From positions 1 through 64,000 of the forward strand of contig NZ_QXGL01000005.1 of the NCBI RefSeq assembly GCF_003951095.1: 64,000 bases of DNA, in the 5' to 3' direction. Position 1 is the first letter of the stretch. Each line of letters opens with the position of its first letter. Made by a program: the position numbers and the translations under genes. The notes under the pieces were generated by a model, which saw nothing but the letters and a program-made list of their open reading frames with translations, did no database searches and was not told the origin of the DNA. Shown here piece by piece: positions 27,617-36,479 of this stretch. This DNA comes from Bifidobacterium goeldii (GTDB lineage Bacteria > Actinomycetota > Actinomycetes > Actinomycetales > Bifidobacteriaceae).

Positions 27617-27722
27617 GATTCCAATGTACTCGCCAGCTCATGCGATGTTGTACCAGCGATTGCCCTAAATATGTTGCATTATTCCCGAAACAGCAGGAAG
27701 TAAGTCAGCAAGGATGTGTGCA

Positions 27723-27776
27723 GTACCCGGGCTTACGGCCGGTTCCACCGCAAAAACTGGCCGTAAGCCCGGGTAC
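27723..27776. repeat. Palindromic repeat unit 1
   Basis: 18-bp perfect arms, GTACCCGGGCTTACGGCC (27723-27740) and its complement (27759-27776), 18-nt loop. Confidence 0.9.
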
Positions 27777-27808
27777 AGGCTACCGCCCTCAGTGGGTGCA
27801 CACTTATT

Positions 27809-27856
27809 CCCGGGCATACGGCCGTTACTACCCCATAAACTAACCGTATGCCCGGG
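27809..27856. repeat. Palindromic repeat unit 2
   Basis: 13-bp perfect arms, CCCGGGCATACGG (27809-27821) and complement (27844-27856), 22-nt loop. Differs from unit 1 by an A for T in the middle of the arm, with the paired base changed in the other arm. Confidence 0.9.
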
Positions 27857-27880
27857 TACATATGCAGACACGCAATCCTC

Positions 27881-27928
27881 CCCGGGCATACGGCCGTCTA
27901 AACACATAAAAAAGGCCGTAAGCCCGGG
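27881..27928. repeat. Palindromic repeat unit 3 (hybrid arms)
   Basis: Left arm CCCGGGCATACGGCC (27881-27895) is of the unit-2 type; right arm GGCCGTAAGCCCGGG (27914-27928) is of the unit-1 type, leaving one mismatch. This suggests recombination or exchange between units. Confidence 0.85.
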
Positions 27929-28009
27929 TGTATGGCACAAACCTTGGTGCGGTTACTAACCTTGGTACTGCACTACACACGTATTAACGAGCTTACGGCC
28001 AGTTCTTGG

Positions 28010-31000
28010 TTACTTTACGGTCTTCCAGGCCACCTCCTCAGCCTGCCAACCCTGCTGGGTAGTGATCACCTGATACTCATACGCGCTCGTCGTGTACAAG
28101 TGCTCACCATTCTTCGGATTGTAGGCACGCCACACGGTCACATCACCATCAGACGCCTGATACCAAGCGACGTTCTCACCATGCCAGCCCTCAGCAACAC
28201 GAGTATCATACTCAGCCTTAGACGCCGTCCAATGATGATTACCATTGTTCGGATTGTAGAGACGATAAACCGGAGTACCCTTCGTCGGCTGCTTAAACGC
28301 AACACCCTCAAAGTTCCAACCAGCCTTCACCAGCACATCACGCTCAAACGCGCTCGTCGTGTAATGATGCAAACCAGAATTCGGGTTATAGAGACGATAG
28401 ACGTCAACCGTCTCCACGGTTTGATCTGGCTTATCAGGCTCAGAAGGCGTCGTCTCACCACCAGTGTTACCACCAGTATTGCCACCAGTCGAAGGCTTCT
28501 TCAGCCCCTCACGAGCAGTCTTCAACGCACTCAGCGCCGACTGAACTTCGTCCGCAGAAGCATCAGCCTTCACTGATACTTCCTTGGCGGAAGCGAGCGC
28601 CTTCGCATACGCATCCCACGTCTCAGCCGTGTACTCCGACTCCTTCAGCCCTTCAGCCTCCACTGCAGCGATCTCAGCATCAAGAGCAGTCTTATCAACC
28701 TTCGCAGCCTCGACCGTGACGGTGTAGTCAACGGTGGAAGCGTCGCCGTTCGCATCCTTCAAAGTCAGCGTGACCTTGTACGTGCCAGCAGCAAGGTCCT
28801 TGGCGAACTTCAGACGGTTGGAAGCTTCATCCCACGCGATCTTGCCGTCAGCAGTATCACCGGAGACCGTCACTTCAATCGGGTCGACGCCGGTCAGCTG
28901 GAACGTGCCGGAGTAGCTTTCCACACCAGCCGTGATGGTCTGCGCGGTTACCGGCTTGCCATCAGCGTCGGTCGGTGCTTCGAGCTTCGTCGGGGAAACA
29001 GTGGTCACTTCAACAGCCGGAGCCATGTCAGCAGTCGCGTTGTTCAGCTTGTCGCTCGTAGCGCCCTCAGTAGAAACCACGCGAATCTCACCGTCACCGA
29101 TGTTGTCGATGGCGAGCGCGAGCGTTGTCTCGCCGGCGCTCTTGGCAGCCTTGACCAGCGCGGTGATGTCTACGTTGATCTTGCGACCGTCGATGCTGGT
29201 GCCCTTCACCTTACCTTCGTCGCCTTCCGGCACAACAGTGTTGCCGAGCGTGAACTCACCGGAAGTTGCCGAATCTGCAGCCTCAGCAGACAGCGTCGGC
29301 TGAGTCTTCCACGTCACGGTAGCCGGGTCAACGCTCGCGACCTTGGTGACCTTCAACTTGCCCTTGTCGTCAGCCGCAGCGGAACTACGGCGGCCGATGT
29401 ACGTCAGGGACAGGTTTGCTGTGTCTTTGTCGCCGAGCTTGATGTTGCTCAGATCGAGGGTCACGTAGCCACGCTTGGTGTCGCTGCTGGCGCCGCTGAG
29501 CCTAATGGTGCGAGCAGTACCATAGTTGACACCCTGATCGCCGCTCCACGAGCCAACCCACGCATCGCCGGTAACAGCACCTTCAACAACCGTCAGCGAG
29601 GAGCTGGACGACTGCACCGCGATCGCCACAGTCTTAGTAACCGCAGCGTAATCGCCAGCCTGCGCACCCTTATCAGCGGCGGTGAACGTCACCGAGTAGC
29701 TCTTGCCAGCCTGTGCTTCGGTGGGCTTCCAGCTGAACGCGCCGGTTGCCGGGTCGAACGTAGCACCTTCCGGCTTGGTGGACTCGTCAATGCCGAGCAC
29801 CACGGTGTCGCCAGTGTCAACGTCCGCATCGGTGGCAGCCACGGTGAACGACAGCACATTGTTGCTCTTCGCGGTCAGCGCGTCCGAATCGGGCGAGGTG
29901 AACGTTGGCAGCGAATTGTTGAGCACTGGCTTCGTGGAACCGTCCGCAGCCGTGTACGTGTAGGTCAGGTTGGTGACGTTGTTGGTCGTCAGCTTGTTCT
30001 GGTTCGCATACTGCACCTGCTTGCCGCCGATATAGATATCGTTGAGCGTAGCGTTTTCGATATTGGAGATGCTGGATGCCGCGTTGGCGTTGGAGAACCA
30101 GACGTTGTCGATGGTCACGTTCTTGATGAGCGGATTCTTGCCCTGTACGGAGAAGTTGCCGCCGACGCGCGACGTGTCGAACGAGGAGTTCTTGATCGTG
30201 AAGTCCTCATACTTCGGGTAGGTGCCGGTGTTGTTCTGCACGGTGATACCCCAGCCGCCGCCTTGGAAGGCGATCGGGTTGAAGTTGTTGAACGTGTAGT
30301 TCTTCAGCGTGTGACCGAACGTGCTGTGGCCGAGTCGAATACCGTTACCGCCCGCGTACGACCAATTGACGGTGTTGTTGACGGTGATGTTCTCGGAATC
30401 GTCGGTATCCCAGGCGAGATTGTCGAGATCATGCTTCTGCGAGTAGTACTCGTAGGCCGCGGCCGCGTCGATCCACTCTTGCGTGCGTGGATTGTCGCTG
30501 TTCATACCGAAGCCCTTGATGTTATCGGCGTGAGTCGGCTCGAACTGGTTGCCCGGATTGTAGTGGCCGGATGCGAACGCATCGTCGTTGCCGAGCGTAA
30601 GCACGCCGTTGATGGTGAGGTTCTTACCAGATGCAAGATCGGTACCATCCACCCACGGCTGGCCGTATGGAGTCAAGCCCTTGATGTTGTTGAACGTCAC
30701 GTTTTCAGCAGTGTGCGTCTCGTAGTTCCACTGCTTGGAGTCGCGCATGTAGGTGTCGTTGAACGTGATGTTCTGTGACTTGACGACCATCACACCGCCT
30801 TGGTGCTGGCTCATGTATGCGTCGTGGCGATCGCCGCCATTGTTCTGGCTGTAGTTGGCGACACCGTTAGCATCGAACATGCCGCGTCCGGAGATCGTAA
30901 TGTCATTCGAACTCCAAATGCCGATAGCTGGTTCCATTGCTTCCGAGTTCGGCTGCACGTGGTTCTTCAGCAGTGCGCCCTCGTCTACATAGACGTTCAG

Positions 31001-31969
31001 ATGCTTGGTGGTCCACTTGGCGATGTCGAGACCGCCGTAAATGTACGTGCCGTTCGGGAAGTACAGGGTGTTGAGCTTGCTGTTGTTTTTGATTTCAGTA
31101 AGAGCGTCTTCCAGCACGTAGGTGTAGTCGTTCTCCGCAAGCGCGCGCTCATTGGGATATTTGACTTGATTGCTGTTGGCTGCCACGATTTTGCCGGCGT
31201 CAGTCTTTGCATCGGCGGGAATTTGCGTTTTGCCAACGGTCTTGCCAGCCCACTTGCTGAGCGTGGATGTAGCGAGGCGAGATTCTTGAATTGTGGCGTT
31301 GGAATGCGTCTTAAACCACTGCTTCGCATACTCCTGAATGTTGAGTACGCCAGTGTCTTCGTTGATGCCGGAGCCGTCTGCCGCGCTTTTCTTGTCGGGC
31401 ACAGTCGCAGGATCTTCTTCTGGATCGTTGATGACCGCGAGGTATGGCTTACCGGTTTTGTTGGTGGCGTCACCGTTGATCATGACGATCGCGGAGTATA
31501 GGCTCTTCTCCATTTTGAAGGTGAGCGTATTGGTGTCCTTGTCAACCTGATAGGCGGTAGCCGGGTAGTAGCGCGTTGGGTAAATGTTGACGGTTTCGAT
31601 CGGCGTGCTCTTATCCACCTGCACTTTGATCACCGGAGTCTTAGTATCCGACTTAAAACGGGCAATGTCGAAGTTATGACCGTTCGCCGTGTACTGTACC
31701 GCTTCAATCTCGGTACCGTTCGCAGTGACCGTGTACTTAGTGGAGGCTACGTCTGGCGAGGTTGTGGTGTCTCCACCGACGCCGGTCGGCGCGTATGCGG
31801 TGACCGTGCCACTATCAGTAAAGTTCGTATCTGCTGCGACAGCACTTTGCGCGCTGAGCGGGACGATAGTCAGCATCATCGCCGCACTGGCGATTGCCGC
31901 CAATGCCGAGCGCATCCTTGCGCCCGGTCGCCGCTTCGGCGCGGCTGTTGTGGAATCGAGTTGCATCAT
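28010..31969 (-). CDS. Secreted multidomain beta-helix protein, putative glycoside hydrolase, with DUF5648-like C-terminus
   Basis: 1319 residues. Signal peptide ~1-46 (RSALAAIASAAMMLTIVPLSAQSAVA). Residues ~50-660 look like a right-handed beta-helix enzyme: LNVYVDEGALLKNH, NDITISGRGMFDANG, NITFNDTYMRDSKQWNYE, then NLTINGVLTLGNDDAFASGH with paired Asp as in GH28/GH49-like enzymes, and NGIRLGHSTFGHTLKNY. Next come an Ig/cadherin-like domain (~690-790), a DNRLRE/CBM96-like domain (~797-1000), a further Ig-like domain, a FIVAR-like helical module (~1095-1160), a Gly/Asn/Thr linker and three YRLYNPN-type repeats (~1190-1319). No LPXTG motif or C-terminal membrane anchor. The substrate is unknown; the locus suggests a plant or host polysaccharide. 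Confidence 0.75.
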   Translation of the reverse strand: MMQLDSTTAAPKRRPGARMRSALAAIASAAMMLTIVPLSAQSAVAADTNFTDSGTVTAYAPTGVGGDTTTSPDVASTKYTVTANGTEIEAVQYTANGHNFDIARFKSDTKTPVIKVQVDKSTPIETVNIYPTRYYPATAYQVDKDTNTLTFKMEKSLYSAIVMINGDATNKTGKPYLAVINDPEEDPATVPDKKSAADGSGINEDTGVLNIQEYAKQWFKTHSNATIQESRLATSTLSKWAGKTVGKTQIPADAKTDAGKIVAANSNQVKYPNERALAENDYTYVLEDALTEIKNNSKLNTLYFPNGTYIYGGLDIAKWTTKHLNVYVDEGALLKNHVQPNSEAMEPAIGIWSSNDITISGRGMFDANGVANYSQNNGGDRHDAYMSQHQGGVMVVKSQNITFNDTYMRDSKQWNYETHTAENVTFNNIKGLTPYGQPWVDGTDLASGKNLTINGVLTLGNDDAFASGHYNPGNQFEPTHADNIKGFGMNSDNPRTQEWIDAAAAYEYYSQKHDLDNLAWDTDDSENITVNNTVNWSYAGGNGIRLGHSTFGHTLKNYTFNNFNPIAFQGGGWGITVQNNTGTYPKYEDFTIKNSSFDTSRVGGNFSVQGKNPLIKNVTIDNVWFSNANAASSISNIENATLNDIYIGGKQVQYANQNKLTTNNVTNLTYTYTAADGSTKPVLNNSLPTFTSPDSDALTAKSNNVLSFTVAATDADVDTGDTVVLGIDESTKPEGATFDPATGAFSWKPTEAQAGKSYSVTFTAADKGAQAGDYAAVTKTVAIAVQSSSSSLTVVEGAVTGDAWVGSWSGDQGVNYGTARTIRLSGASSDTKRGYVTLDLSNIKLGDKDTANLSLTYIGRRSSAAADDKGKLKVTKVASVDPATVTWKTQPTLSAEAADSATSGEFTLGNTVVPEGDEGKVKGTSIDGRKINVDITALVKAAKSAGETTLALAIDNIGDGEIRVVSTEGATSDKLNNATADMAPAVEVTTVSPTKLEAPTDADGKPVTAQTITAGVESYSGTFQLTGVDPIEVTVSGDTADGKIAWDEASNRLKFAKDLAAGTYKVTLTLKDANGDASTVDYTVTVEAAKVDKTALDAEIAAVEAEGLKESEYTAETWDAYAKALASAKEVSVKADASADEVQSALSALKTAREGLKKPSTGGNTGGNTGGETTPSEPDKPDQTVETVDVYRLYNPNSGLHHYTTSAFERDVLVKAGWNFEGVAFKQPTKGTPVYRLYNPNNGNHHWTASKAEYDTRVAEGWHGENVAWYQASDGDVTVWRAYNPKNGEHLYTTSAYEYQVITTQQGWQAEEVAWKTVK

Positions 31970-32062
31970 TGCCCTTCCTTGTAGGTAATTCCCGATGATT
32001 CCGAGTTATTTTCGAATGATCCTGAATGATTTTCAGATGGTTAGAACCGTAAAAAGGTAAGC

Positions 32063-32095
32063 AAAAGCCGGGGCACCCGGAATAGGCACCCCGGC
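32063..32095 (-). terminator. Terminator downstream of sugar-binding protein 1
   Basis: On the minus strand GCCGGGG and CCCCGGC (complements of 32089-32095 and 32067-32073) form a stem with an internal loop, followed by TTTTGC. It lies ~100 bp after the binding-protein gene. Confidence 0.6.
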
Positions 32096-32192
32096 TCAGA
32101 AAAGGAGACTCAGAAGAAGATCAGATGAGGATAGTTACAGAGATAAGTAGCACTCCTTACGTGATTGATGAGTTGATAAGTTGATGAGTTGA

Positions 32193-33533
32193 TTACTCGA
32201 TGGTGAAGCCCTGGCCCTTGCCGTACTCGATCAGGGAATCCTGGAAGTCGGAGAGGGACTTGGAGATCTTTTCTTCGCCACGGTAGGCCTTGCCGACGTA
32301 GTCACCGAAGGTGTTCTGGACCTGGCTCCAGAAGGGCAGGAACTGGAAGTCGCCGATCTTCTGGGAAGCAGCCTCAGCGAGCACCTTGTTGTATTCCTGG
32401 CCGCCGAAGTACTCGGTCAGCTTGTCGGTGCCCTTGAGGAAGTCGTCGGACTTCAGGGTCTCGTTGTCAGCCGGGAAAGCGCCGGCGTCAACGCGAGCCT
32501 TGATGCCTTCAGTGTCGTGGCACACGTAGTCGATGAACTTCCAAGCGGCATCCTTGTTGGCAGTGCCCTTCGGGATCACGAGTGCGGAGCCGCCGTTCTC
32601 GGAGTTGACATTGTCACCCTCGGTCCACTGCGGAACGGTGGCAATACGGAACTTGCCAGCCGCGTCAGGAGCGCCGGAGAGCAGGTTGTTCGGCATCCAA
32701 GCACCGATGACCAGCGAGGCGATGGTGCCGTCGTTGAGGCCCTTGTTCCATTCGTCGGACCACGAGGTGACCTTGGTGTTGATGAGGCCTTCGTCCAGCA
32801 TCTTCTGCCAGTAGTCGACGACCTTCTTGGTGCCTTCATCGTTCTTCAGATCGATGGAGACCTTTTCGCCGTCGACCTTGAACGGGGTGCCGCCTGCCTG
32901 GGCAACCAGGGACATGAAGGTGGTGGACTGGCTGTTATCGCCAGCGTCGGAAGTGATGTAGTAGTCGTCGCCGAGAGCGTGGATCTTCTTGGCGGCCTCG
33001 TAGAACTCATCCCAAGTCTTCGGAGCTTCGGTCACGCCGGCCTTGTCAAAGACTTCCTTGTTGTAGAACAGGGCGTTCGGGCCGGAATCGACCGGCAGGC
33101 CGTAAGTCTTACCGTTGACCTGCACGCCCTTCCACGTGCCCTCCTGGTAGAAGGACTCGTAGCCGCTGGCCAGATCAGAGACGTCCTCCAGTGCGTCAGA
33201 CAGCGCAAACTGGGTGATGGAGTGGTATTCCATCAGGGAGACGTCCGGAGCGCCCTTGCCGGCAGCGATCGCGTTGTTCAGCGAGGTCTGGGTCTGGGCG
33301 GAAGTACCGACGTTGCTTACCTTGACGGTGATGTCAGGGTTCTTCTTCATGAAGGCCTTGGCCACGTCCGGCAGAGTGGAATCCCAACCCCACACGGTGA
33401 TGGTGGTCTTGCCGTCCTTGCTGCCGGAATCGCCAGCAGTGCTGCTGCCGTTAGAGGAACCGCAAGCGGCTACGGAAACCAGCATTGCAGCGGCACCTGC
33501 CAGAGCGATCGTCTTCTTCAGTGGGAAGTTCAT
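32193..33533 (-). CDS. ABC sugar-binding lipoprotein 1
   Basis: 446 residues. Lipoprotein signal peptide with lipobox VAAC (Cys24), then the Ser/Gly linker and a family-1 extracellular solute-binding fold (TITVWGWDSTLPDVAKAF, YNKEVFDKAG, SLVIGAWMPNN, ENGGSALVIPKGTANKDAAWKFIDY). It should capture an oligosaccharide outside the membrane and hand it to MalF/MalG-type permeases; the only such pair in the window is at 36.7-38.6 kb. The promoter carries a LacI-1 operator over the -35 box and a second operator just downstream. It shares the segment YGLPVDSGP..FYNKEVFDKAG with binding protein 2. Confidence 0.93.
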   Translation of the reverse strand: MNFPLKKTIALAGAAAMLVSVAACGSSNGSSTAGDSGSKDGKTTITVWGWDSTLPDVAKAFMKKNPDITVKVSNVGTSAQTQTSLNNAIAAGKGAPDVSLMEYHSITQFALSDALEDVSDLASGYESFYQEGTWKGVQVNGKTYGLPVDSGPNALFYNKEVFDKAGVTEAPKTWDEFYEAAKKIHALGDDYYITSDAGDNSQSTTFMSLVAQAGGTPFKVDGEKVSIDLKNDEGTKKVVDYWQKMLDEGLINTKVTSWSDEWNKGLNDGTIASLVIGAWMPNNLLSGAPDAAGKFRIATVPQWTEGDNVNSENGGSALVIPKGTANKDAAWKFIDYVCHDTEGIKARVDAGAFPADNETLKSDDFLKGTDKLTEYFGGQEYNKVLAEAASQKIGDFQFLPFWSQVQNTFGDYVGKAYRGEEKISKSLSDFQDSLIEYGKGQGFTIE

Positions 33534-33586
33534 GATGTTAACCTTTCTCTTCCTTGAGGTTGCTCTCCGGTCGCATCGACACTGCT

Positions 33587-33600
33587 TGTGACCGGTTACA
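33587..33600. promoter_or_regulatory. LacI-1 operator, downstream site of the binding-protein 1 promoter
   Basis: TGTGACCGGTTACA, a near-perfect palindrome centred on CCGG. Centre is 34 bp from the operator at 33621-33634. Confidence 0.8.
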
Positions 33601-33606
33601 ATTGGG

Positions 33607-33635
33607 AGTATACACTATTGTGTGACCGGTTACAA
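33607..33635 (-). promoter_or_regulatory. Promoter of binding protein 1 with embedded LacI-1 operator
   Basis: On the minus strand: -35 TTGTAA (complement of 33630-33635), 17-nt spacer, -10 TATACT (complement of 33607-33612). The operator TGTGACCGGTTACA (33621-33634) overlaps the -35 box and spacer, so repressor binding would block polymerase. The same operator lies just before lacI-1 on the other strand, consistent with autoregulation. Confidence 0.8.
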
Positions 33636-33663
33636 ATCGGGTGTTACACGCGAGAGGACAGAG

Positions 33664-35106
33664 ATGTCAGAAGCTTTATTTATCAACGTTCGCGACGATG
33701 CGAGCACCAAAGCGCACGATGCTGCAGATAACACATCACCGAGCAGCAAAACCCGCCATACAGGCGGCGACACGCCGAACAGCACGTACCAAGCCTCACC
33801 GAGCAGCGCACAACCCACCGCGATCCCTGTCACGCGCCACGTCACAAGCCAGGTCACGCGCCACGTCACAGATCAGGTCACAACCCCCATCACAGACCAC
33901 AGCATCAACACTGCCTCACAGCACGGCACACCTAGTGACACAAACACGGACGCCGGAACCACTGAACGAATCACTGAACCCCCGAACCACACCGCCGAAA
34001 CCCCAAACAGCACCACTGTCACCGACGTCACTGTCACCAACACCCCAGACCATGCCACCGTTGCACCCTCCGATACTATGGTGTTCATGAACACGCCCGG
34101 GAAAAAAGCCACTATCCGCGACGTGGCACGTCTGGCTGGCGTGTCATATGGAACTGTTTCGCGATACCTCAATGGCAGTGCGCATGTCTCTGGAGACGCC
34201 GCACAACGCATCGCCGCAGCCATCAAGGAAGCCCAATACACGCCCAATAACGCGGCTCGCTCGCTGGCACAACGCCGCACACTCACCGTGGCATTGATCA
34301 TCCAGGTCGAATCTCGCGAAACCATCGTGCAGTCCAGCGTGTCCTCCGCAATGGCTGGCGCTAATCAAGTACTTGGCGACGCTGGCTACCAGATGGTCAC
34401 CGTTATCGCCAATTCAGAAGCTTCAACTCAGCGCATTGCCCAGCTGGTACAAAGCGACTTCGCAGACGGCTATTTGCTGTTCTCGCTCAGCAACGACACT
34501 TCGCTTGAGCAAACGTTCCTTGATACACAACGGCCCGTTGTTGGCTCAGAAATCAACGAGTCGAACCAGGTTAAATTCCCTACCGTCGACTTCACCAACG
34601 AAGAAGGCCAGCGCAGCATCACGCAGTATCTGCTCAATCGTGGGCGCACAGAGCTACTGTATGTGTGCGGACCTGGCTACTCCCCTTCATCACTGAACCG
34701 TCTGCGCGGGTTCCGTGCCGCGCTCGGTGAGCAGTACCACGATGAGAACGTCTATTACGCCGACGATTGGGAGATTACGAGCGGCGAAATGGCTGTGATT
34801 GCCTTCCAAAGCAAGCTGGACACTGCTGACGGCATTATTTGCGCCAATGACAACATTGCTGTGGGCGTGATTAACCAGCTCAACCGCTTGGGATACCGCG
34901 TGCCGGAAGATATTGCTGTTACCGGCTTTGATGACTCCCCTATGGCAATGCTTGCCAATCCGAAGTTAACAACTGTGCGTCAGGATTCTGAACTGCATGG
35001 TATGACGATGGCCAAGCTGCTGCTGGAAATGATGAGCGGCAAGAGCGTTGATCGCAGGCATACAGTGATGCTGCCAACTTCGATTATTAAACGCCAGTCG
35101 GCGTAA
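33664..35106 (+). CDS. LacI-family regulator 1 with unusual N-terminal extension
   Basis: 480 residues from the ATG preceded by GAGAGGA. The DNA-binding head KKATIRDVARLAGVSYGTVSRYLNG begins only near residue 145; a normal LacI protein is ~340 residues. The preceding ~140 residues are Thr/Pro/His/Ser-rich and contain a four-residue repeat (VTRH VTSQ VTRH VTDQ VTTP ITDH) encoded by six 12-bp units at 33829-33900. An internal start at 34078 or 34087 would give a standard-length protein but has no visible ribosome binding site. The effector domain (~200-480) has the usual periplasmic-binding fold (ADGYLLFSLSND, AVTGFDDSPMA). It probably binds the five TGTGACCGGTTACA sites in the locus. Confidence 0.85.
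   Translation: MSEALFINVRDDASTKAHDAADNTSPSSKTRHTGGDTPNSTYQASPSSAQPTAIPVTRHVTSQVTRHVTDQVTTPITDHSINTASQHGTPSDTNTDAGTTERITEPPNHTAETPNSTTVTDVTVTNTPDHATVAPSDTMVFMNTPGKKATIRDVARLAGVSYGTVSRYLNGSAHVSGDAAQRIAAAIKEAQYTPNNAARSLAQRRTLTVALIIQVESRETIVQSSVSSAMAGANQVLGDAGYQMVTVIANSEASTQRIAQLVQSDFADGYLLFSLSNDTSLEQTFLDTQRPVVGSEINESNQVKFPTVDFTNEEGQRSITQYLLNRGRTELLYVCGPGYSPSSLNRLRGFRAALGEQYHDENVYYADDWEITSGEMAVIAFQSKLDTADGIICANDNIAVGVINQLNRLGYRVPEDIAVTGFDDSPMAMLANPKLTTVRQDSELHGMTMAKLLLEMMSGKSVDRRHTVMLPTSIIKRQSA
33829..33900 (+). repeat. 12-bp tandem repeat inside lacI-1
   Basis: Six 12-bp units starting GTCAC(A/G) (first and third: GTCACGCGCCAC; last starts ATCACA). The recurrent GTCACA equals the half-site of the operator found in this locus. 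Confidence 0.8.
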
Positions 35107-35148
35107 AAAACTACCAAACAGGTATCCAGCATACTGTCACACGCCGGT

Positions 35149-35177
35149 TTGTAACCGGTCACACGATGTCATATACT
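35149..35177 (+). promoter_or_regulatory. Promoter of GH43-1 with LacI-1 operator
   Basis: -35 TTGTAA (35149-35154), 17-nt spacer, -10 TATACT (35172-35177); operator TGTAACCGGTCACA at 35150-35163 overlaps the -35 box, exactly as at the binding-protein 1 promoter. The gene starts ~175 bp downstream, leaving a long untranslated leader. Confidence 0.75.
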
Positions 35178-35353
35178 GGCCTCAGAAGCGGTCGCACAGT
35201 CTCACTACCAACACCGCTTTGCAGCGCGCACGCATAGTCGGCGACATAATCGTCGGCAGCAGCAAGCAGGCGCAGGGCACAACGACGTCATCCGCCATAC
35301 CGCAATACCAGCGCGCGAAACCATCGTTGAGTACCTCACGGAAAGGTCACAGT

Positions 35354-36358
35354 ATGACAGCAAACACCGATGAAATCACTCGCCGCTACGGGTCGTTTCT
35401 TGTGCACGATACCGCCGGCAGCGTGGCGCAGCTACACGGCATTGGCGTGCAGAAGTTCGGCGACACTTGGTGCGCGTATGGCGAGAACAAAGTAAACGGC
35501 AACCTATTCCAAGGCGTATGCTGCTACACCACCACAGATTTCACAAACTGGACCAGCCACGGCATTGTGCTCGACGTACAGGAAGACGGCTCTGCACTAG
35601 CCGGCGACCGCATTGGCGAGCGTCCAAAAGTGCTGCACTGCCCCACTACCGGCAAATACGTGATGTATATTCACGCGGAAACGCCGGATTACGCGTACGC
35701 GCATATCGGTGTGGCCGTGGCTGATAATCCGCTCGGCCCGTTCGCCTTCCAGACAACGATCACGTGGCGCGGTTATCTGAGCCGCGATATCGGCGTATTC
35801 CAAGACGCTGACGGCAGCGGTTACATCATGAGCGAAGATCGCGATCACGGCACGCATATCTTCCGCCTCTCCGACGATTATCTGACTCTCGTAGAAGACG
35901 TGGCTTGTGAGCGCGCCACCGATTACCCGTACGGTTTGGAATCGCCGACGATCGTCAAAAAAGACGGCTTGTATTACTGGTTTGGTTCGAAGCTGACCGG
36001 CTGGTTCACCAACGACAACATGTATTCCACCGCGTCCGACCTGCACGGCCCGTGGAGCGAATGGCGTACGTTCGCGCCGCTGGGCACGCAAACGTACGAT
36101 TCGCAGGTGGATATTGTGATTCCGCTCGGCGATGACCCGTACAACAGCGACCAGTTCCTGTTTATTGGCGACCGCTGGTACAAGAATGATCTCGGCAATT
36201 CGCCGATTGTGCAGCTACCGATCACCATCGCTGACGGAACTGCGCGCATGGTCTGGGACGACTCGTACGAGGGCTTTACGCACCGCGAAGTGCCGGATGA
36301 TCACGAGCCGATTACCGACCCGAACGCGTATATTTCCGCCGATTCTGGAGAGATCTGA
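35354..36358 (+). CDS. GH43-family glycosidase 1 (subfamily-24-like, exo-beta-1,3-galactanase type)
   Basis: 334 residues from the ATG behind GGAAAGG; upstream frame to 35219 has no such site. Cytoplasmic (no signal). A five-bladed beta-propeller is suggested by repeated strands with GVCCYTTTDFTNWTSHG, ERPKVLHCPTTGKYVMYIH, SRDIGVFQDADGSGYIMSEDR and GLESPTIVKKDGLYYWFGSKLTGW. The order HGIGVQKFGDTWCAYGENK, then ERPKV and SRD, matches GH43 enzymes that act on beta-1,3-galactan better than arabinofuranosidases, but a xylosidase or arabinosidase activity cannot be excluded. Confidence 0.75.
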   Translation: MTANTDEITRRYGSFLVHDTAGSVAQLHGIGVQKFGDTWCAYGENKVNGNLFQGVCCYTTTDFTNWTSHGIVLDVQEDGSALAGDRIGERPKVLHCPTTGKYVMYIHAETPDYAYAHIGVAVADNPLGPFAFQTTITWRGYLSRDIGVFQDADGSGYIMSEDRDHGTHIFRLSDDYLTLVEDVACERATDYPYGLESPTIVKKDGLYYWFGSKLTGWFTNDNMYSTASDLHGPWSEWRTFAPLGTQTYDSQVDIVIPLGDDPYNSDQFLFIGDRWYKNDLGNSPIVQLPITIADGTARMVWDDSYEGFTHREVPDDHEPITDPNAYISADSGEI

Positions 36359-36382
36359 TAGGAATTAGGCGAATATATCTCG

Positions 36383-36424
36383 AAGCCCGCGACTTTCCTT
36401 CAATGGGGGGGGTCGCGGGCTTTT
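36383..36424 (+). terminator. Terminator of GH43-1
   Basis: AAGCCCGCGAC (36383-36393) pairs with GTCGCGGGCTT (36412-36422), followed by TTTG; the 18-nt loop contains a run of eight G. Confidence 0.8.
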
Positions 36425-36479
36425 GCTGTATTGGTTGATTGGGGTTGGCTGGGATCGATTGGGGTAGTCGCGGATAGTC

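Larger units (their letters stand above)
27617..28009. other. Intergenic region with palindromic repeat array
   Basis: 393 bases between the hydrolase start and the 3' end of the beta-helix protein gene. No gene is visible. The region is dominated by three inverted repeats (27723-27928) and a lone half-unit GCTTACGGCC at 27991-28000. Confidence 0.7.

Noticed and set aside
27723..27928. CRISPR array
   Set aside because: The repeats are inverted, not direct with uniform spacers, and no cas gene is present anywhere in the window.
33829..33900. Additional LacI-1 operators in the 12-bp coding repeat
   Set aside because: Only half-sites (GTCACA) occur, not the CCGG-centred palindrome; kept as an observation, not annotated as operators.
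35219..35353. Upstream extension of GH43-1
   Set aside because: The ATG at 35354 has a ribosome binding site and the upstream stretch lacks GH43 sequence; the region is better seen as a 5' leader after the promoter at 35149-35177.
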